Assembly (NCBI GenBank): GCA_022771245.1
Contig: JALFCH010000091.1
Location: 1 to 40,209, forward strand
DNA: 40,209 nt
Source: Rikenellaceae bacterium
GTDB lineage: Bacteria; Bacteroidota; Bacteroidia; Bacteroidales; UBA932
Direction: 5' to 3'
Every line of letters starts with the position of its first letter. Within the stretch, counting starts at the first letter, position 1. Under the pieces are notes generated by a model. That model saw only the letters and a list, made by a program, of their open reading frames with translations. It ran no database searches and was not told the origin of the DNA. This document shows, piece after piece, positions 27,108-36,096 of this stretch. Made by a program: the position numbers and the translations under genes.

Positions 27108-28475
27108 TTATACCAAACCCTGTTCCACCATTGCGTTGGCAACTTTGATGAAACCAGCCAGGTTTGCGCCTTTGACATAATCTGTGTAACCATCCTCACA
27201 TTTGCCGTATTCGGTGCAGGAGCGGTGAATGTCCGACATAATCCTGTGCAGTTCTGAGTCCACCTTCTCTGCAGTCCATTTGTAGCGTATCGAGTTCTGG
27301 GTCATTTCCAGACCTGAAGTGGCCACTCCGCCGGCATTTGAAGCCTTGCCCGGAGAATAGAGTATGCGGTTCTTCTTGAACACTGCTATTGCATCAGGAG
27401 TGGAAGGCATATTCGCACCTTCTGCCACACAGAAGCATCCGCCTTTGATAAGATTCTCGGCATCAGCAAGTTCAATTTCGTTCTGAGTCGCACAAGGAAG
27501 GGCAATGTCGCAGGCAATCTTCCAAGGCCTTTCGCCAGGATAGTAAACTGCTGAAGGATATTTCTCCGCATATTCCCTGATTCGGCCTCTCTTCACGTTC
27601 TTGAGCTGGAATACATATTTGAGCTTTTCCTCGTCAAGTCCTTCCTTGTCATATATGAAACCATCAGAGTCTGAAAGGGTTACTACTTTTGCTCCAAGTT
27701 TCATCGCTTTTTCTGCTGCATACTGGGCCACATTTCCGGAACCGGACACCAGAACGGTCTTCCCTTCAAAAGATTCTCCTCTTGTGCCGAGCATTTCCTG
27801 TGCGAAGTAGCAGAGTCCGTAGCCGGTGGCCTGTGGTCTGAGAAGACTGCCTCCCCAGTTCTGCCCTTTGCCAGTGAGCGTGCCTGTGAACTCGTCGCGG
27901 AGCCTCTTGTACTGACCGAAGAGGTAGCCCACTTCACGTCCGCCCACTCCTATGTCTCCAGCAGGAACATCGGTGTCTGGTCCGATATGTCTCTGAAGCT
28001 CAGTCATAAAACTCTGGCAGAAGCGCATAACTTCCGCATCTGACTTGCCCCTCGGGCTGAAATCTGAACCACCCTTGGCACCACCCATAGGCAGGGTCGT
28101 GAGGGCATTCTTGAAAGTCTGCTCGAAAGCAAGGAATTTCATTATGCTCAGGTTTACGCTCGAATGGAAGCGGATTCCTCCCTTGTAGGGACCTATGGCG
28201 CTGTTCATCTGCACCCTGAAGCCTCTGTTGATGTGGATTTCACCCCTGTCGTCCATCCACGGGACACGGAACATAATCACCCTTTCAGGCTCGGTCATTC
28301 TCTCAAGTATTTTTTCGTCCATAAGGTGGGGGTAGTCGCAGATGTATTCCGCAACGGAATCAACAACTTCCTTGACTGCCTGATGAAACTCAGCTTCGCC
28401 CGGATTTCTGGCGATGAGGCCTGCCATAAATCTGTCGGCATAGTCTTTAGCAAATTTTTCCATAGTACTAACCAC
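27108..28475 (-). CDS. gdhA: NADP-specific glutamate dehydrogenase
   Basis: RVPWMDDRGEIHINRGFRVQMNSAIGPYKGGIRFH, LPMGGAKGGSDFSPRGKSDAEVMRFCQSFM, PCATQNEIELADA, AEGANMPSTPDA. Start 28475 or 28463. Confidence 0.97.
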   Translation of the reverse strand: MVSTMEKFAKDYADRFMAGLIARNPGEAEFHQAVKEVVDSVAEYICDYPHLMDEKILERMTEPERVIMFRVPWMDDRGEIHINRGFRVQMNSAIGPYKGGIRFHSSVNLSIMKFLAFEQTFKNALTTLPMGGAKGGSDFSPRGKSDAEVMRFCQSFMTELQRHIGPDTDVPAGDIGVGGREVGYLFGQYKRLRDEFTGTLTGKGQNWGGSLLRPQATGYGLCYFAQEMLGTRGESFEGKTVLVSGSGNVAQYAAEKAMKLGAKVVTLSDSDGFIYDKEGLDEEKLKYVFQLKNVKRGRIREYAEKYPSAVYYPGERPWKIACDIALPCATQNEIELADAENLIKGGCFCVAEGANMPSTPDAIAVFKKNRILYSPGKASNAGGVATSGLEMTQNSIRYKWTAEKVDSELHRIMSDIHRSCTEYGKCEDGYTDYVKGANLAGFIKVANAMVEQGLV

Positions 28476-28510
28476 TTTATAATAGTATTTTTATCAATAT
28501 GCCCTTGAAA

Positions 28511-28534
28511 ATGTGTGTTTTCTGAAAGACACAT
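28511..28534 (-). promoter_or_regulatory. Hairpin at the likely 5' end of the gdhA transcript (ATGTGTGTTTTCTGAAAGACACAT on +)
   Basis: 6 bp + G/G mismatch + 3 bp stem, just downstream of a minus-strand TAAATTTG (28547-28540). Confidence 0.4.
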
Positions 28535-28539
28535 CCTTG

Positions 28540-28547
28540 CAAATTTA
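28540..28547 (-). promoter_or_regulatory. Bacteroidota-type -7 element TAAATTTG upstream of gdhA
   Basis: CAAATTTA on + strand; no clear -33 element at canonical spacing. Confidence 0.4.
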
Positions 28548-28609
28548 TGAAAAATATTTTTTATTATTGCGAAGCAATTTGACGCAGGTTATTTTTTGAG
28601 GATTACAAA

Positions 28610-29233
28610 ATGAAATACAGAGTCTTGATTGTTGTTGCAACAGCATACCTTATGGCCGCCTGTGCCTGCGGAACAGGGTTGAAGAACGGGGACCTGGTCT
28701 TTGTCGGAGAAAACGGATCGGCATTCTCTTCTGCCATTGCTGAATCCACCTCGGATTCCGAAGGTATCAGCTGGGTGCACGTGGGGATAATCGAGGTTCA
28801 GGAAGACAGTATTTTTGTCATTGAAGCGGAACCTCGGAATGGGGTCAGGCGTCTGCCTCTGGCCGGGTTTGTGGCAGAACAGGACGGTGCCGTTCTCAAA
28901 TATATGCGTCTGAAAACGGATTTTGCTGCAGATGAAGCCATTGCCCGTGCAAAATCCAGAATAGGGGAGCCTTACGACTGGTATTACCTTCCAGACAATG
29001 GGCGTTGCTATTGCTCGGAATTGGTGTATGATTCCTATCTTGATGAGGCCGGTGCCCATATTTTCCCCGCTGAGTCTATGTCATTCCGGGATGCTGACGG
29101 ACAAATGCCCCAATTCTGGATCAGCCTGTTCGCTGCTTTGGGCTGTGAAGTGCCGGAAGGGGAGAAGGGCACAAACCCGGACTCAATGGCTGAATCCGGG
29201 TTGCTGTATGAAGTTTTTCTTGATCAGTTCTGA
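28610..29233 (+). CDS. YiiX/YebB-like NlpC/P60-family cysteine hydrolase, lipoprotein
   Basis: LMAACACGTG lipobox; LKNGDLVFVGENGSAFSSAIAEST, WVHVGIIEVQ, GEPYDWYYLPDNGRCYCSELVYDSY. Confidence 0.8.
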   Translation: MKYRVLIVVATAYLMAACACGTGLKNGDLVFVGENGSAFSSAIAESTSDSEGISWVHVGIIEVQEDSIFVIEAEPRNGVRRLPLAGFVAEQDGAVLKYMRLKTDFAADEAIARAKSRIGEPYDWYYLPDNGRCYCSELVYDSYLDEAGAHIFPAESMSFRDADGQMPQFWISLFAALGCEVPEGEKGTNPDSMAESGLLYEVFLDQF

Positions 29234-29253
29234 AAGGAACTCAGGTCGAGGGG

Positions 29254-30555
29254 CTATTTTTCTGCGAGACAGAAGTCCAAATCTTTGGTAAGTTGCTCCT
29301 TGTCAAGTTTCTGCCCGATGAAGACCAATTTCTGCATCCTGTCTCCATAGACCGGGTCCCAGTCCTTCCTGAAATCAGGGTCCTGGCGGGCAATTTCCTC
29401 AAGGTCTTCTTCAGGAGCTGTGGCGTACCACTTTCCTGCTGCCTTGAGCTGGAACTGGCGGCCTGCCTGTTCGAATAGCCAGGACATATCCGTGTCGTCT
29501 GTGAAATAGCACAAGCCTTTGGCCCTGATGATGTTGTGAGGCCATTTCTTGGCTACGAAACTGTCGAAGCGGTTCATGTCGAAGGGCTGGCGGCGGCAAT
29601 ATACGAAGGTGCCAATGCCATATTCTTCCACTTCTCCGCCTTCGTGGTCGTGGTGGTGATGATGATGGTGGTGCCCTTCTTCGTGTTCCTCGTGCTCGTG
29701 ATGCCCGTGCTCGTGCCCGTGTTCGTGCTCCTCGTGTTCGTGCTCCTCGTGTTCGTGTTCCTCGTGTTCGTGTCCGTGGTGGTGTGCGTCCTCATCCTCC
29801 TCTTCATCGGGATGTTCGTCGTAAGGACTCTCGATACCCTTCATCCATCCGGCTGAGAGGCAGGTGGCATCATAGTCAAACAGGCCTGTATTCAGAAGTT
29901 TATCAAGATCCACATCTGCATAATTGCACTCGATAATTTCTGCCTTTGGCTGCAATTCCCTGATTATCTGCTTGATGCGGGCCAACTCTTTAGGCGAAAC
30001 ATCAGCTGCCTTATTCAGCAGTACAATATTGCAGAACTCGATTTGCTGGATTATGAGGTTTTCAATGTCCTCTTCATCTATGTTCTTCATAACCAGAGTG
30101 TCTCCGCAGTCGAATTCGCTCTGCATCCTCATCGCGTCCACCACCGTGGCAATGCAGTCCAGACGGCAGGTACCGTATTTGGTATAGAGTCCTCCGAGGG
30201 AAGGAATGGAACAGATGGTCCTGGCTATAGGTTCCGGTTCGCAGATTCCGCTCGCCTCAATTACCACATAGTCGAATTTTCCGGTCCTCGTGAGTTCGTA
30301 GAGCTGTTCTATCAGGTCTGTCTTTAGCGTACAGCAGATGCATCCGTTCTGCAATGCCACCAAGCTCTCGTCCTTCTTGCCCACAACTCCTCCTTTCTGA
30401 ATCAGGTCCGCATCTATGTTAACCTCTCCTATATCATTAACTATCACTGCGAAACGTATGCCTTTGCGATTGTTCAGAATCCTGTTCAGCAGGGTGGTCT
30501 TGCCGCTTCCGAGGTAACCTGTGAGCAGCAGTACTCGAATTTCTTTGTTTTCCAT
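29254..30555 (-). CDS. COG0523 (CobW/ZNG1-type) GTPase, putative metallochaperone with long His-rich linker
   Basis: LLTGYLGSGKTTLLNRIL, GCICCTLKTDL (CxCC), VIEASGICEPEPIARTI, His/Glu-rich insert, C-terminal CobW_C-like segment. Confidence 0.92.
   Translation of the reverse strand: MENKEIRVLLLTGYLGSGKTTLLNRILNNRKGIRFAVIVNDIGEVNIDADLIQKGGVVGKKDESLVALQNGCICCTLKTDLIEQLYELTRTGKFDYVVIEASGICEPEPIARTICSIPSLGGLYTKYGTCRLDCIATVVDAMRMQSEFDCGDTLVMKNIDEEDIENLIIQQIEFCNIVLLNKAADVSPKELARIKQIIRELQPKAEIIECNYADVDLDKLLNTGLFDYDATCLSAGWMKGIESPYDEHPDEEEDEDAHHHGHEHEEHEHEEHEHEEHEHGHEHGHHEHEEHEEGHHHHHHHHDHEGGEVEEYGIGTFVYCRRQPFDMNRFDSFVAKKWPHNIIRAKGLCYFTDDTDMSWLFEQAGRQFQLKAAGKWYATAPEEDLEEIARQDPDFRKDWDPVYGDRMQKLVFIGQKLDKEQLTKDLDFCLAEK
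29719..29772 (-). repeat. 15-bp tandem repeat (GTGTTCGTGCTCCTC on +, ~3.6 copies) encoding EEHEH units
   Basis: Copies at 29719-29733, 29734-29748, 29749-29763 (1 mismatch), partial 29764-29772. Confidence 0.9.
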
Positions 30556-30655
30556 AATATATTTCTGTTTTACTTATTACCCCATAATCATTAAAAATGC
30601 CTAATTTTGCGGTCCCTGTCAAATTGGCAGAAAAATTTTACAAAAATACAAAAAT

Positions 30656-31354
30656 ATGCCCAAGAAAGAAGCAGTGGAACAGATGTTCGACAACATAGCC
30701 CCGGAATATGATGCACTTAACCATATCCTGTCCCTTGATATTGACAGGCTGTGGAGACGGAGGGCAGTGCGCAAAGCCATTGACAAAGACCAGGATGTAT
30801 CAGTTCTGGATGTGGCTTGCGGAACGGGAGATTTTTCCATAGCACTCGCCCGCTACAGTTCCCGTGCGAAGGTGACAGGAGTGGACATATCCGAGGGAAT
30901 GCTCGCCGAGGGGAGGGAAAAGGTCTCAAAGGCAGGCCTGGATGAAAGAATCGGGATGCTGACGGGGGATTGCGAAAGCCTGCCATTCGGGGACGGGGTT
31001 TTCGATGCTGTATGTGTCGGATTCGGAGTGCGCAATTTTGAGCATCGTGACGCCTGCCTCAAAGAGATGCGCAGGGTTCTGAAACCCGGCGGAAAACTTG
31101 TCGTTCTCGAACTTTCAGTTCCCCGCACACCTGTAATAAGGTCGTTTTACAAATTCTATTTCACCCATATACTTCCATATCTGGGAGGCAAGGTTTCGGG
31201 CAACAGGGCAGCATACAAATATCTGCCGGCTTCGGTACTTAATTTCCCGATGCCGGCAGAATTCAAGACTGAACTGTCTTCAGCTGGCTTCCGCAGAATT
31301 GTACATCATTCCCTCACATTCGGAATATGCCGGATGTACACTGCAGTTAATTGA
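30656..31354 (+). CDS. ubiE: Demethylmenaquinone methyltransferase UbiE/MenG
   Basis: MFDNIAPEYDALNHILSLDIDRLWRRRAV, VLDVACGTGDFSIAL, VCVGFGVRNFEHRDACLKEMRRVLKPGGKLVVLELSVP. Confidence 0.96.
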   Translation: MPKKEAVEQMFDNIAPEYDALNHILSLDIDRLWRRRAVRKAIDKDQDVSVLDVACGTGDFSIALARYSSRAKVTGVDISEGMLAEGREKVSKAGLDERIGMLTGDCESLPFGDGVFDAVCVGFGVRNFEHRDACLKEMRRVLKPGGKLVVLELSVPRTPVIRSFYKFYFTHILPYLGGKVSGNRAAYKYLPASVLNFPMPAEFKTELSSAGFRRIVHHSLTFGICRMYTAVN

Positions 31355-32263
31355 TCAGAACCATCTGTAGGCGTTGAAGCCCACTGCAATCAGAATAGAC
31401 ATAATGAAGGTCGCCATCACGAGTATCGGCAGATATTTGTCCAGCTCTCCGTCACTTTTTTTCCACGCCCCGTTCAGATGTATGACATAGAGTGGGAGAG
31501 TAAGCAGGAAGAGGCAGTGCCACCAGTCGAAGATTCTTAGTCCGAATACATAGACCACCATCATTACCCAAGCTCCGCATATCAGCAGGGTCTGATAGAT
31601 TCTGGCTTTTCTTTCTCCAAGTTTGATTGCTACGGTCACCCTTGTGGCAGCATCCGTTTTCATGTCCCTTATGTTATTGACATTCAGTACCCCCACGCTG
31701 AAAAGCCCTATGGATGAAGCCGGCAGCAGCAAAAACCAGGACGGAATCTCGTGAGCCACAATGAAATAGGAGCCGAGCACCGTTGCAAGTCCGAAGAATA
31801 TGAACACCGCTATGTCTCCGTGTCCGCGATAACCGTAGGGATGGCTGCCGAGGGTATATCTCATCGCTGCGGTAATGGCGAATACTCCGAGAATGAGTAA
31901 CATAACCGGCTCCAGTTTCATCAGAGTGCCGAAGGAATGCCATATCATTGCAAGACCGCTGATACAGCTGGCCGCAACCCAGAATACCACCATCCTCCGG
32001 TAATCCTTGTCTGCAAGGGAACCGTAGGAATATTGCGGACCCTGGCGGTCTTCCCGGTCGGTTCCGTGAATGAAGTCTCCGTATTCATTCGATACATTGG
32101 TGAGGATTTGCAGACAGATGGCGGTCAGGGCCACAAGCAGGGCAGTGACAGGATTGATGTGATAGTCTGCTGCAGCAAGTCCCACTCCGGTAATTATGCC
32201 TGCCAGAGACAGGGGCAGGGTTCTGAAACGGCAGGATGTGAGGTAGCATTGGAATTTTCCCAT
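31355..32263 (-). CDS. menA: 1,4-dihydroxy-2-naphthoate polyprenyltransferase
   Basis: UbiA-family: NVSNEYGDFIHGTDREDRQGP, VLNVNNIRDMKTDAATRVTVAIKLGERKAR; adjacent to ubiE. Confidence 0.92.
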   Translation of the reverse strand: MGKFQCYLTSCRFRTLPLSLAGIITGVGLAAADYHINPVTALLVALTAICLQILTNVSNEYGDFIHGTDREDRQGPQYSYGSLADKDYRRMVVFWVAASCISGLAMIWHSFGTLMKLEPVMLLILGVFAITAAMRYTLGSHPYGYRGHGDIAVFIFFGLATVLGSYFIVAHEIPSWFLLLPASSIGLFSVGVLNVNNIRDMKTDAATRVTVAIKLGERKARIYQTLLICGAWVMMVVYVFGLRIFDWWHCLFLLTLPLYVIHLNGAWKKSDGELDKYLPILVMATFIMSILIAVGFNAYRWF

Positions 32264-32294
32264 AATTTCTTCTTTTTAATATTGTGCGGTCACG

Positions 32295-32329
32295 GTGAAA
32301 TTGCGGTCCGCATTTCGTTTCCATTTCAC
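32295..32329. promoter_or_regulatory. Nested palindromes (GTGAAAT [TGCGGTCCGCA] ... ATTTCAC) in the menA/yhhQ divergent region
   Basis: 7-bp perfect outer arms around a near-perfect 11-bp palindrome. Confidence 0.45.
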
Positions 32330-32388
32330 GAAGATAGGCATAAACGGGTGTTCCGTCAAATAAATTTGATGAAAACAGGAATTATGTC

Positions 32389-32396
32389 TATCTTTG
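32389..32396 (+). promoter_or_regulatory. Bacteroidota-type promoter: TTTG 32365-32368, 20-bp spacer, TATCTTTG
   Basis: Consensus match upstream of yhhQ-queF. Confidence 0.6.
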
Positions 32397-32482
32397 CAGC
32401 CGTTTCGGACTGATTGGTGCCGGACAGAGTGCTTGATTAAGGAATCATATACGGATTCTGAACCTCTTAAAAAACAAGAAAA

Positions 32483-33166
32483 ATGAAAGGAAAAAATGTA
32501 TCGGTTTCCTTTATGCTATTGGGAATCGTGTTCTGTGTCTGCCTGATTTTAGGCAATCTTCTCGCTGTAAAACAGATTGAATTCGGTAAGATCAACCTTA
32601 CCTGCGGTATTCTGATTTTCCCTGTGTCTTACATCATAAATGACTGTATAGCAGAGGTTTGGGGATTCAAGAAGGCGCGTCTGGTCATATGGACGGGATT
32701 CGTGATGAATTTCTTTTTCGTGGCTATGTGCGCCCTTGCCGACTGGATTCCTGGAGCCCCTTACTGGACAATGGACGAGGGCTTCCACCAGATTTTCGGA
32801 CTTGCACCACGTGTGGCTGCGGCTTCCTTTGTGGCCTTTCTCGTGGGCTCCTTCTCCAACGCATACATAATGTCCAGGATGAAGGTGGCAAGCGCGGGAA
32901 GGCATTTCACCTTGAGGGCTGTGGTTTCCACTCTGGTGGGGGAGAGCCTGGATTCGATGATTTTCTTCCCCGTGGCTTTGGGCGGAATTGTACCGGCAGG
33001 CAATCTTGCCCTTCTGGTGTTGTCCCAGGCTGTATTCAAGACTCTCTACGAGTTCCTGGTGCTGCCTCTGACCACCTGGGTCGTAGCTCGGGTAAAAGAG
33101 CGCGAAGGAGAGGACGTTTTCGACAGGAATATTTCGTATAATATATTCAAGGTATCTGATTTATAA
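32483..33166 (+). CDS. Queuosine precursor transporter (YhhQ/VUT family)
   Basis: TM protein with [47 protein letters not shown]; directly upstream of queF. Confidence 0.92.
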   Translation: MKGKNVSVSFMLLGIVFCVCLILGNLLAVKQIEFGKINLTCGILIFPVSYIINDCIAEVWGFKKARLVIWTGFVMNFFFVAMCALADWIPGAPYWTMDEGFHQIFGLAPRVAAASFVAFLVGSFSNAYIMSRMKVASAGRHFTLRAVVSTLVGESLDSMIFFPVALGGIVPAGNLALLVLSQAVFKTLYEFLVLPLTTWVVARVKEREGEDVFDRNISYNIFKVSDL

Positions 33167-33167
33167 T

Positions 33168-33632
33168 ATGGCAGAAGGAAGAGAAATGGAGGGCCTTCAG
33201 GCTCTCGGCGCAAAGACAAAATACAGTCAGGACTATGACCCGTCGGTCTTGGAGACATTCATAAACAGGCATCAGGACAATGACTATTGGGTGCAGTTCA
33301 ATTGCCCGGAATTCACCAGTCTGTGTCCGATTACAGGGCAGCCGGATTTTGCCGAAATACGCATTTCCTATATCCCTGACGTGAAGATGGTGGAGTCCAA
33401 AAGCCTGAAACTCTATCTTTTCAGTTTCCGCAACCACGGAGATTTTCACGAGGACTGCGTGAACAAGATAATGAAGGACCTCATCCGTCTGATGGATCCC
33501 AAGTATATCGAGGTTACGGGTATATTTACCCCGAGAGGCGGCATTTCCATCTATCCTTATGCAAACTACGGCCGTCCGGGTACCAAGTACGAAGAAATGG
33601 CCACTCAGCGTCTTGTGAACAGGGTTATGTAA
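33168..33632 (+). CDS. queF: PreQ1 synthase (NADPH-dependent 7-cyano-7-deazaguanine reductase)
   Basis: [68 protein letters not shown]. Confidence 0.96.
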   Translation: MAEGREMEGLQALGAKTKYSQDYDPSVLETFINRHQDNDYWVQFNCPEFTSLCPITGQPDFAEIRISYIPDVKMVESKSLKLYLFSFRNHGDFHEDCVNKIMKDLIRLMDPKYIEVTGIFTPRGGISIYPYANYGRPGTKYEEMATQRLVNRVM

Positions 33633-33671
33633 CAGTGAACAGGCAGAATTGGCTCTAGGCCTGACAAGTTT

Positions 33672-33717
33672 TTGGGGGATGTGTCGGATATATTGTTCAA
33701 CATATCTCCCAATTTTT
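33672..33717 (+). terminator. Putative intrinsic terminator of yhhQ-queF
   Basis: TTGGGGGAT (33672-33680) / ATCTCCCAA (33704-33712) plus TTTTT, with an inner quasi-palindrome; the loop is long. Confidence 0.45.
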
Positions 33718-33718
33718 A

Positions 33719-33726
33719 TATCTTTG
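33719..33726 (+). promoter_or_regulatory. Bacteroidota-type -7 element TATCTTTG upstream of antiporter
   Basis: TAnnTTTG with TTG at 33693-33695 (23-bp spacer). Confidence 0.5.
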
Positions 33727-33766
33727 CAAATCATTCACCGGGCTATGCCCTTTTTGGACTACACTG

Positions 33767-34954
33767 ATGAAAAAAGTTCTATCCTTTTCAGTCTTTCTCC
33801 TGCTTGGACTCATTGTGTCCCAGTTCCTTCCTTCATTTGCAGGAGAACATTTCCATACCGTGAAGACGGTCACCGATTCGCTCCTGTATGTCTGCCTTGC
33901 CTTCATTATGATCAATGTCGGTAGGGACTTTGAAGTGGACAAGAAACGCTGGAAATCCTATGCCAAAGACTATCTCGTGGCTATGATTGCCGCAGCAATG
34001 CCGTGGTTGCTCATAGCTCTCTACTACATTTTCGTGCTCTTCCCAAGTACTCAGTGGGGAAACGGAGAATTGTGGAAGGAGACCCTGTTGCTCAGCCGTT
34101 TTGCCGCACCGACCTCAGCCGGAATCCTTTTCACTATGCTGGCCGCACTCAAACTCAAGTCCAGCTGGATGTACAAGAAAATCCAGGTACTTGCCATATT
34201 TGACGACCTGGACACCATCCTGCTTATGATTCCGTTGCAGATTGCGATGATAGGGATGAAGTGGCAGATGGCTGCGATACTGATTGTGGTAATCGCCCTG
34301 ATTGTTTTCGGATGGAAAAAGATGGACCACTACAAGATGAAACAGGACTGGAAAGCCATTCTCATCTATTCCGTACTTGTGATAGTCTTCACCCAGGGTG
34401 TTTATCAGATTACCGAATACTATCTCGGTGAGCACGAAGGAATTCACATCGAGGTGCTGCTGCCTGCCTTCATACTTGGAGTTGTGATGAAGACCAGACA
34501 TATCGACAGCAAGGTGGAGGAAAATGTGGCAACAGGCATTTCCTATATCTTCATGTTCCTGGTTGGAGTGAGTATGCCTCAGTTCATAGGCGTGGATATG
34601 TCAGCAATGGCCGGCGGTGAGCATAACCTTGTGGGTTCCCTGCCGATGATGTCCTGGGGAACCATTGCCTTCCACGTGGTTATGGTCTCCCTGTTGTCCA
34701 ATATAGGAAAACTGATGCCTTTGGCCTTCTACCGCGACCGTAAATTCAGCGAGAGACTGGCTCTTTCAGTGGGAATGTTCACAAGGGGAGAGGTCGGAGC
34801 CGGTGTGATTTTCATCGCACTCAGCTATGGCCTTGGAGGACCTTTGCTGCTGATTTCGGTGCTCACAATTGTGCTCAACCTCATTCTGACCGGAGGCTTC
34901 GTGTTGATAGTCAAGAAATTGGCTTTGAAGACCTATAAGCAGGACGAAGACTAA
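33767..34954 (+). CDS. Cation:proton antiporter (CPA-type), multi-spanning membrane protein
   Basis: FAAPTSAGILFTMLAALKLKSSWMYKKIQVLAIFDDLDTILLMIPLQ, repeated TM segments. Confidence 0.82.
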   Translation: MKKVLSFSVFLLLGLIVSQFLPSFAGEHFHTVKTVTDSLLYVCLAFIMINVGRDFEVDKKRWKSYAKDYLVAMIAAAMPWLLIALYYIFVLFPSTQWGNGELWKETLLLSRFAAPTSAGILFTMLAALKLKSSWMYKKIQVLAIFDDLDTILLMIPLQIAMIGMKWQMAAILIVVIALIVFGWKKMDHYKMKQDWKAILIYSVLVIVFTQGVYQITEYYLGEHEGIHIEVLLPAFILGVVMKTRHIDSKVEENVATGISYIFMFLVGVSMPQFIGVDMSAMAGGEHNLVGSLPMMSWGTIAFHVVMVSLLSNIGKLMPLAFYRDRKFSERLALSVGMFTRGEVGAGVIFIALSYGLGGPLLLISVLTIVLNLILTGGFVLIVKKLALKTYKQDED

Positions 34955-36096
34955 TTGACATATCTGATTGAGCAGTCGATGGCGATATAGGGATTGAAAT
35001 CTTCGCCCAGGTGCGCCTCGAGGACCTTGATGCTGCGCTCTTTTGTGGCCTTGTTGAGTTGCTTGATATTCTTGATTTCCTCAATGAATCCCGGAATCTG
35101 GTCCGCCCGCACCATCGTGAGGGCCGGTTTCAGCACGCAGGACACAGGCATATAGACTCCATTCCCCCTGTCCCGGGCTTCGCAGCGTATCACTTCGCCT
35201 TCCTTTGAGAACAACTGGGCTTTGAGTATGCCCCAGTCGTCTTCAACTATATGAACTTCCGCACGCACTCTGGAATCCTGCCATTGGATCACGTCCACCA
35301 GCTTGTCCCCATATTCGTAGGTGCCCGCGTGGGTGAACTTGTGCTTGTTGGAGAAATTTTCTCCCCAGGACGTGGCTGTGCTGTAGAGAATGTCGAAGAG
35401 GTCTATGAGACTGAAAACATCCAGGATATTTTTCTGGACCTTGGGAGGGAGGTCGTGACCGGACAGCAGTTTCTTGTTGTAGTCTGTGGTTTTTCCTCGG
35501 CGTACAACCCTGTCCAGGCGTGCTGAGGCCGAGAATTCATCTTCTTCGAGGCAGTAGCGCACCAGGGGACCGAAGCCTTTCATTGTGGCCACGAACTTCA
35601 CCATACCGGTCATTATTCCGGGCATCACTCCCGCCACCATAGGGATTTCGTGGGTGGCCAGATTGTAGCTGATTTCGCATTGGTAGTCGGACTTCTTCTC
35701 CTTGTTTTCCCGGCTCTGCCGCCACAGTCTTGAAAGTATGTATTCGGACGAGGTCATACCCTCCGGTGTCACAAAGGCTGATGTGAGCATAAGTACCTGC
35801 GGGTCAAGGATTATGTCTCCGAGGTCTATGTCGTATCTGGTGTCCACGTCCAGGAAGAGAGTTGTGTATCCTATCCTGGAAATTTCGAGTTTTACGGTTC
35901 CGTAAACATTTATTTCTATGCTGAAATACCCGTTTTCGTCGCTCTGGGTGCCCAAACCCTCATCTTTGCTGTACACCATCACATAATCTCCGGGCACAAC
36001 AGTCGTGTCTCGGAGGAATACTCTTCCGGTCACATTGCCCGCAACCGAAACGATGCAGATCAGCATCAGAGTCCAAAACAGTGCAAATCTTTTCAT
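34951..36096 (-). CDS. Secreted carboxypeptidase-regulatory-like domain protein
   Basis: Signal peptide; NVTGRVFLRDTTVVPGDYVMVYSKDEGLGTQSDENGYFSIEI (CarboxypepD_reg-like), remainder unknown. Confidence 0.7.
   Translation of the reverse strand: MKRFALFWTLMLICIVSVAGNVTGRVFLRDTTVVPGDYVMVYSKDEGLGTQSDENGYFSIEINVYGTVKLEISRIGYTTLFLDVDTRYDIDLGDIILDPQVLMLTSAFVTPEGMTSSEYILSRLWRQSRENKEKKSDYQCEISYNLATHEIPMVAGVMPGIMTGMVKFVATMKGFGPLVRYCLEEDEFSASARLDRVVRRGKTTDYNKKLLSGHDLPPKVQKNILDVFSLIDLFDILYSTATSWGENFSNKHKFTHAGTYEYGDKLVDVIQWQDSRVRAEVHIVEDDWGILKAQLFSKEGEVIRCEARDRGNGVYMPVSCVLKPALTMVRADQIPGFIEEIKNIKQLNKATKERSIKVLEAHLGEDFNPYIAIDCSIRYVN

Noticed and set aside
29536-29856. 106-aa plus-strand ORF with a hydrophobic V/L/F-rich stretch (TM-like)
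   Set aside because: It is the antisense of the CAC/GAG/CAT His-Glu repeats of the COG0523 gene, which automatically yields Val/Leu/Phe; not a real membrane protein.
32440-32483. Possible preQ1-I riboswitch before yhhQ (CCTCTTAAAAAAC)
   Set aside because: The required 5' stem partner and pseudoknot loop are not present at workable spacing.
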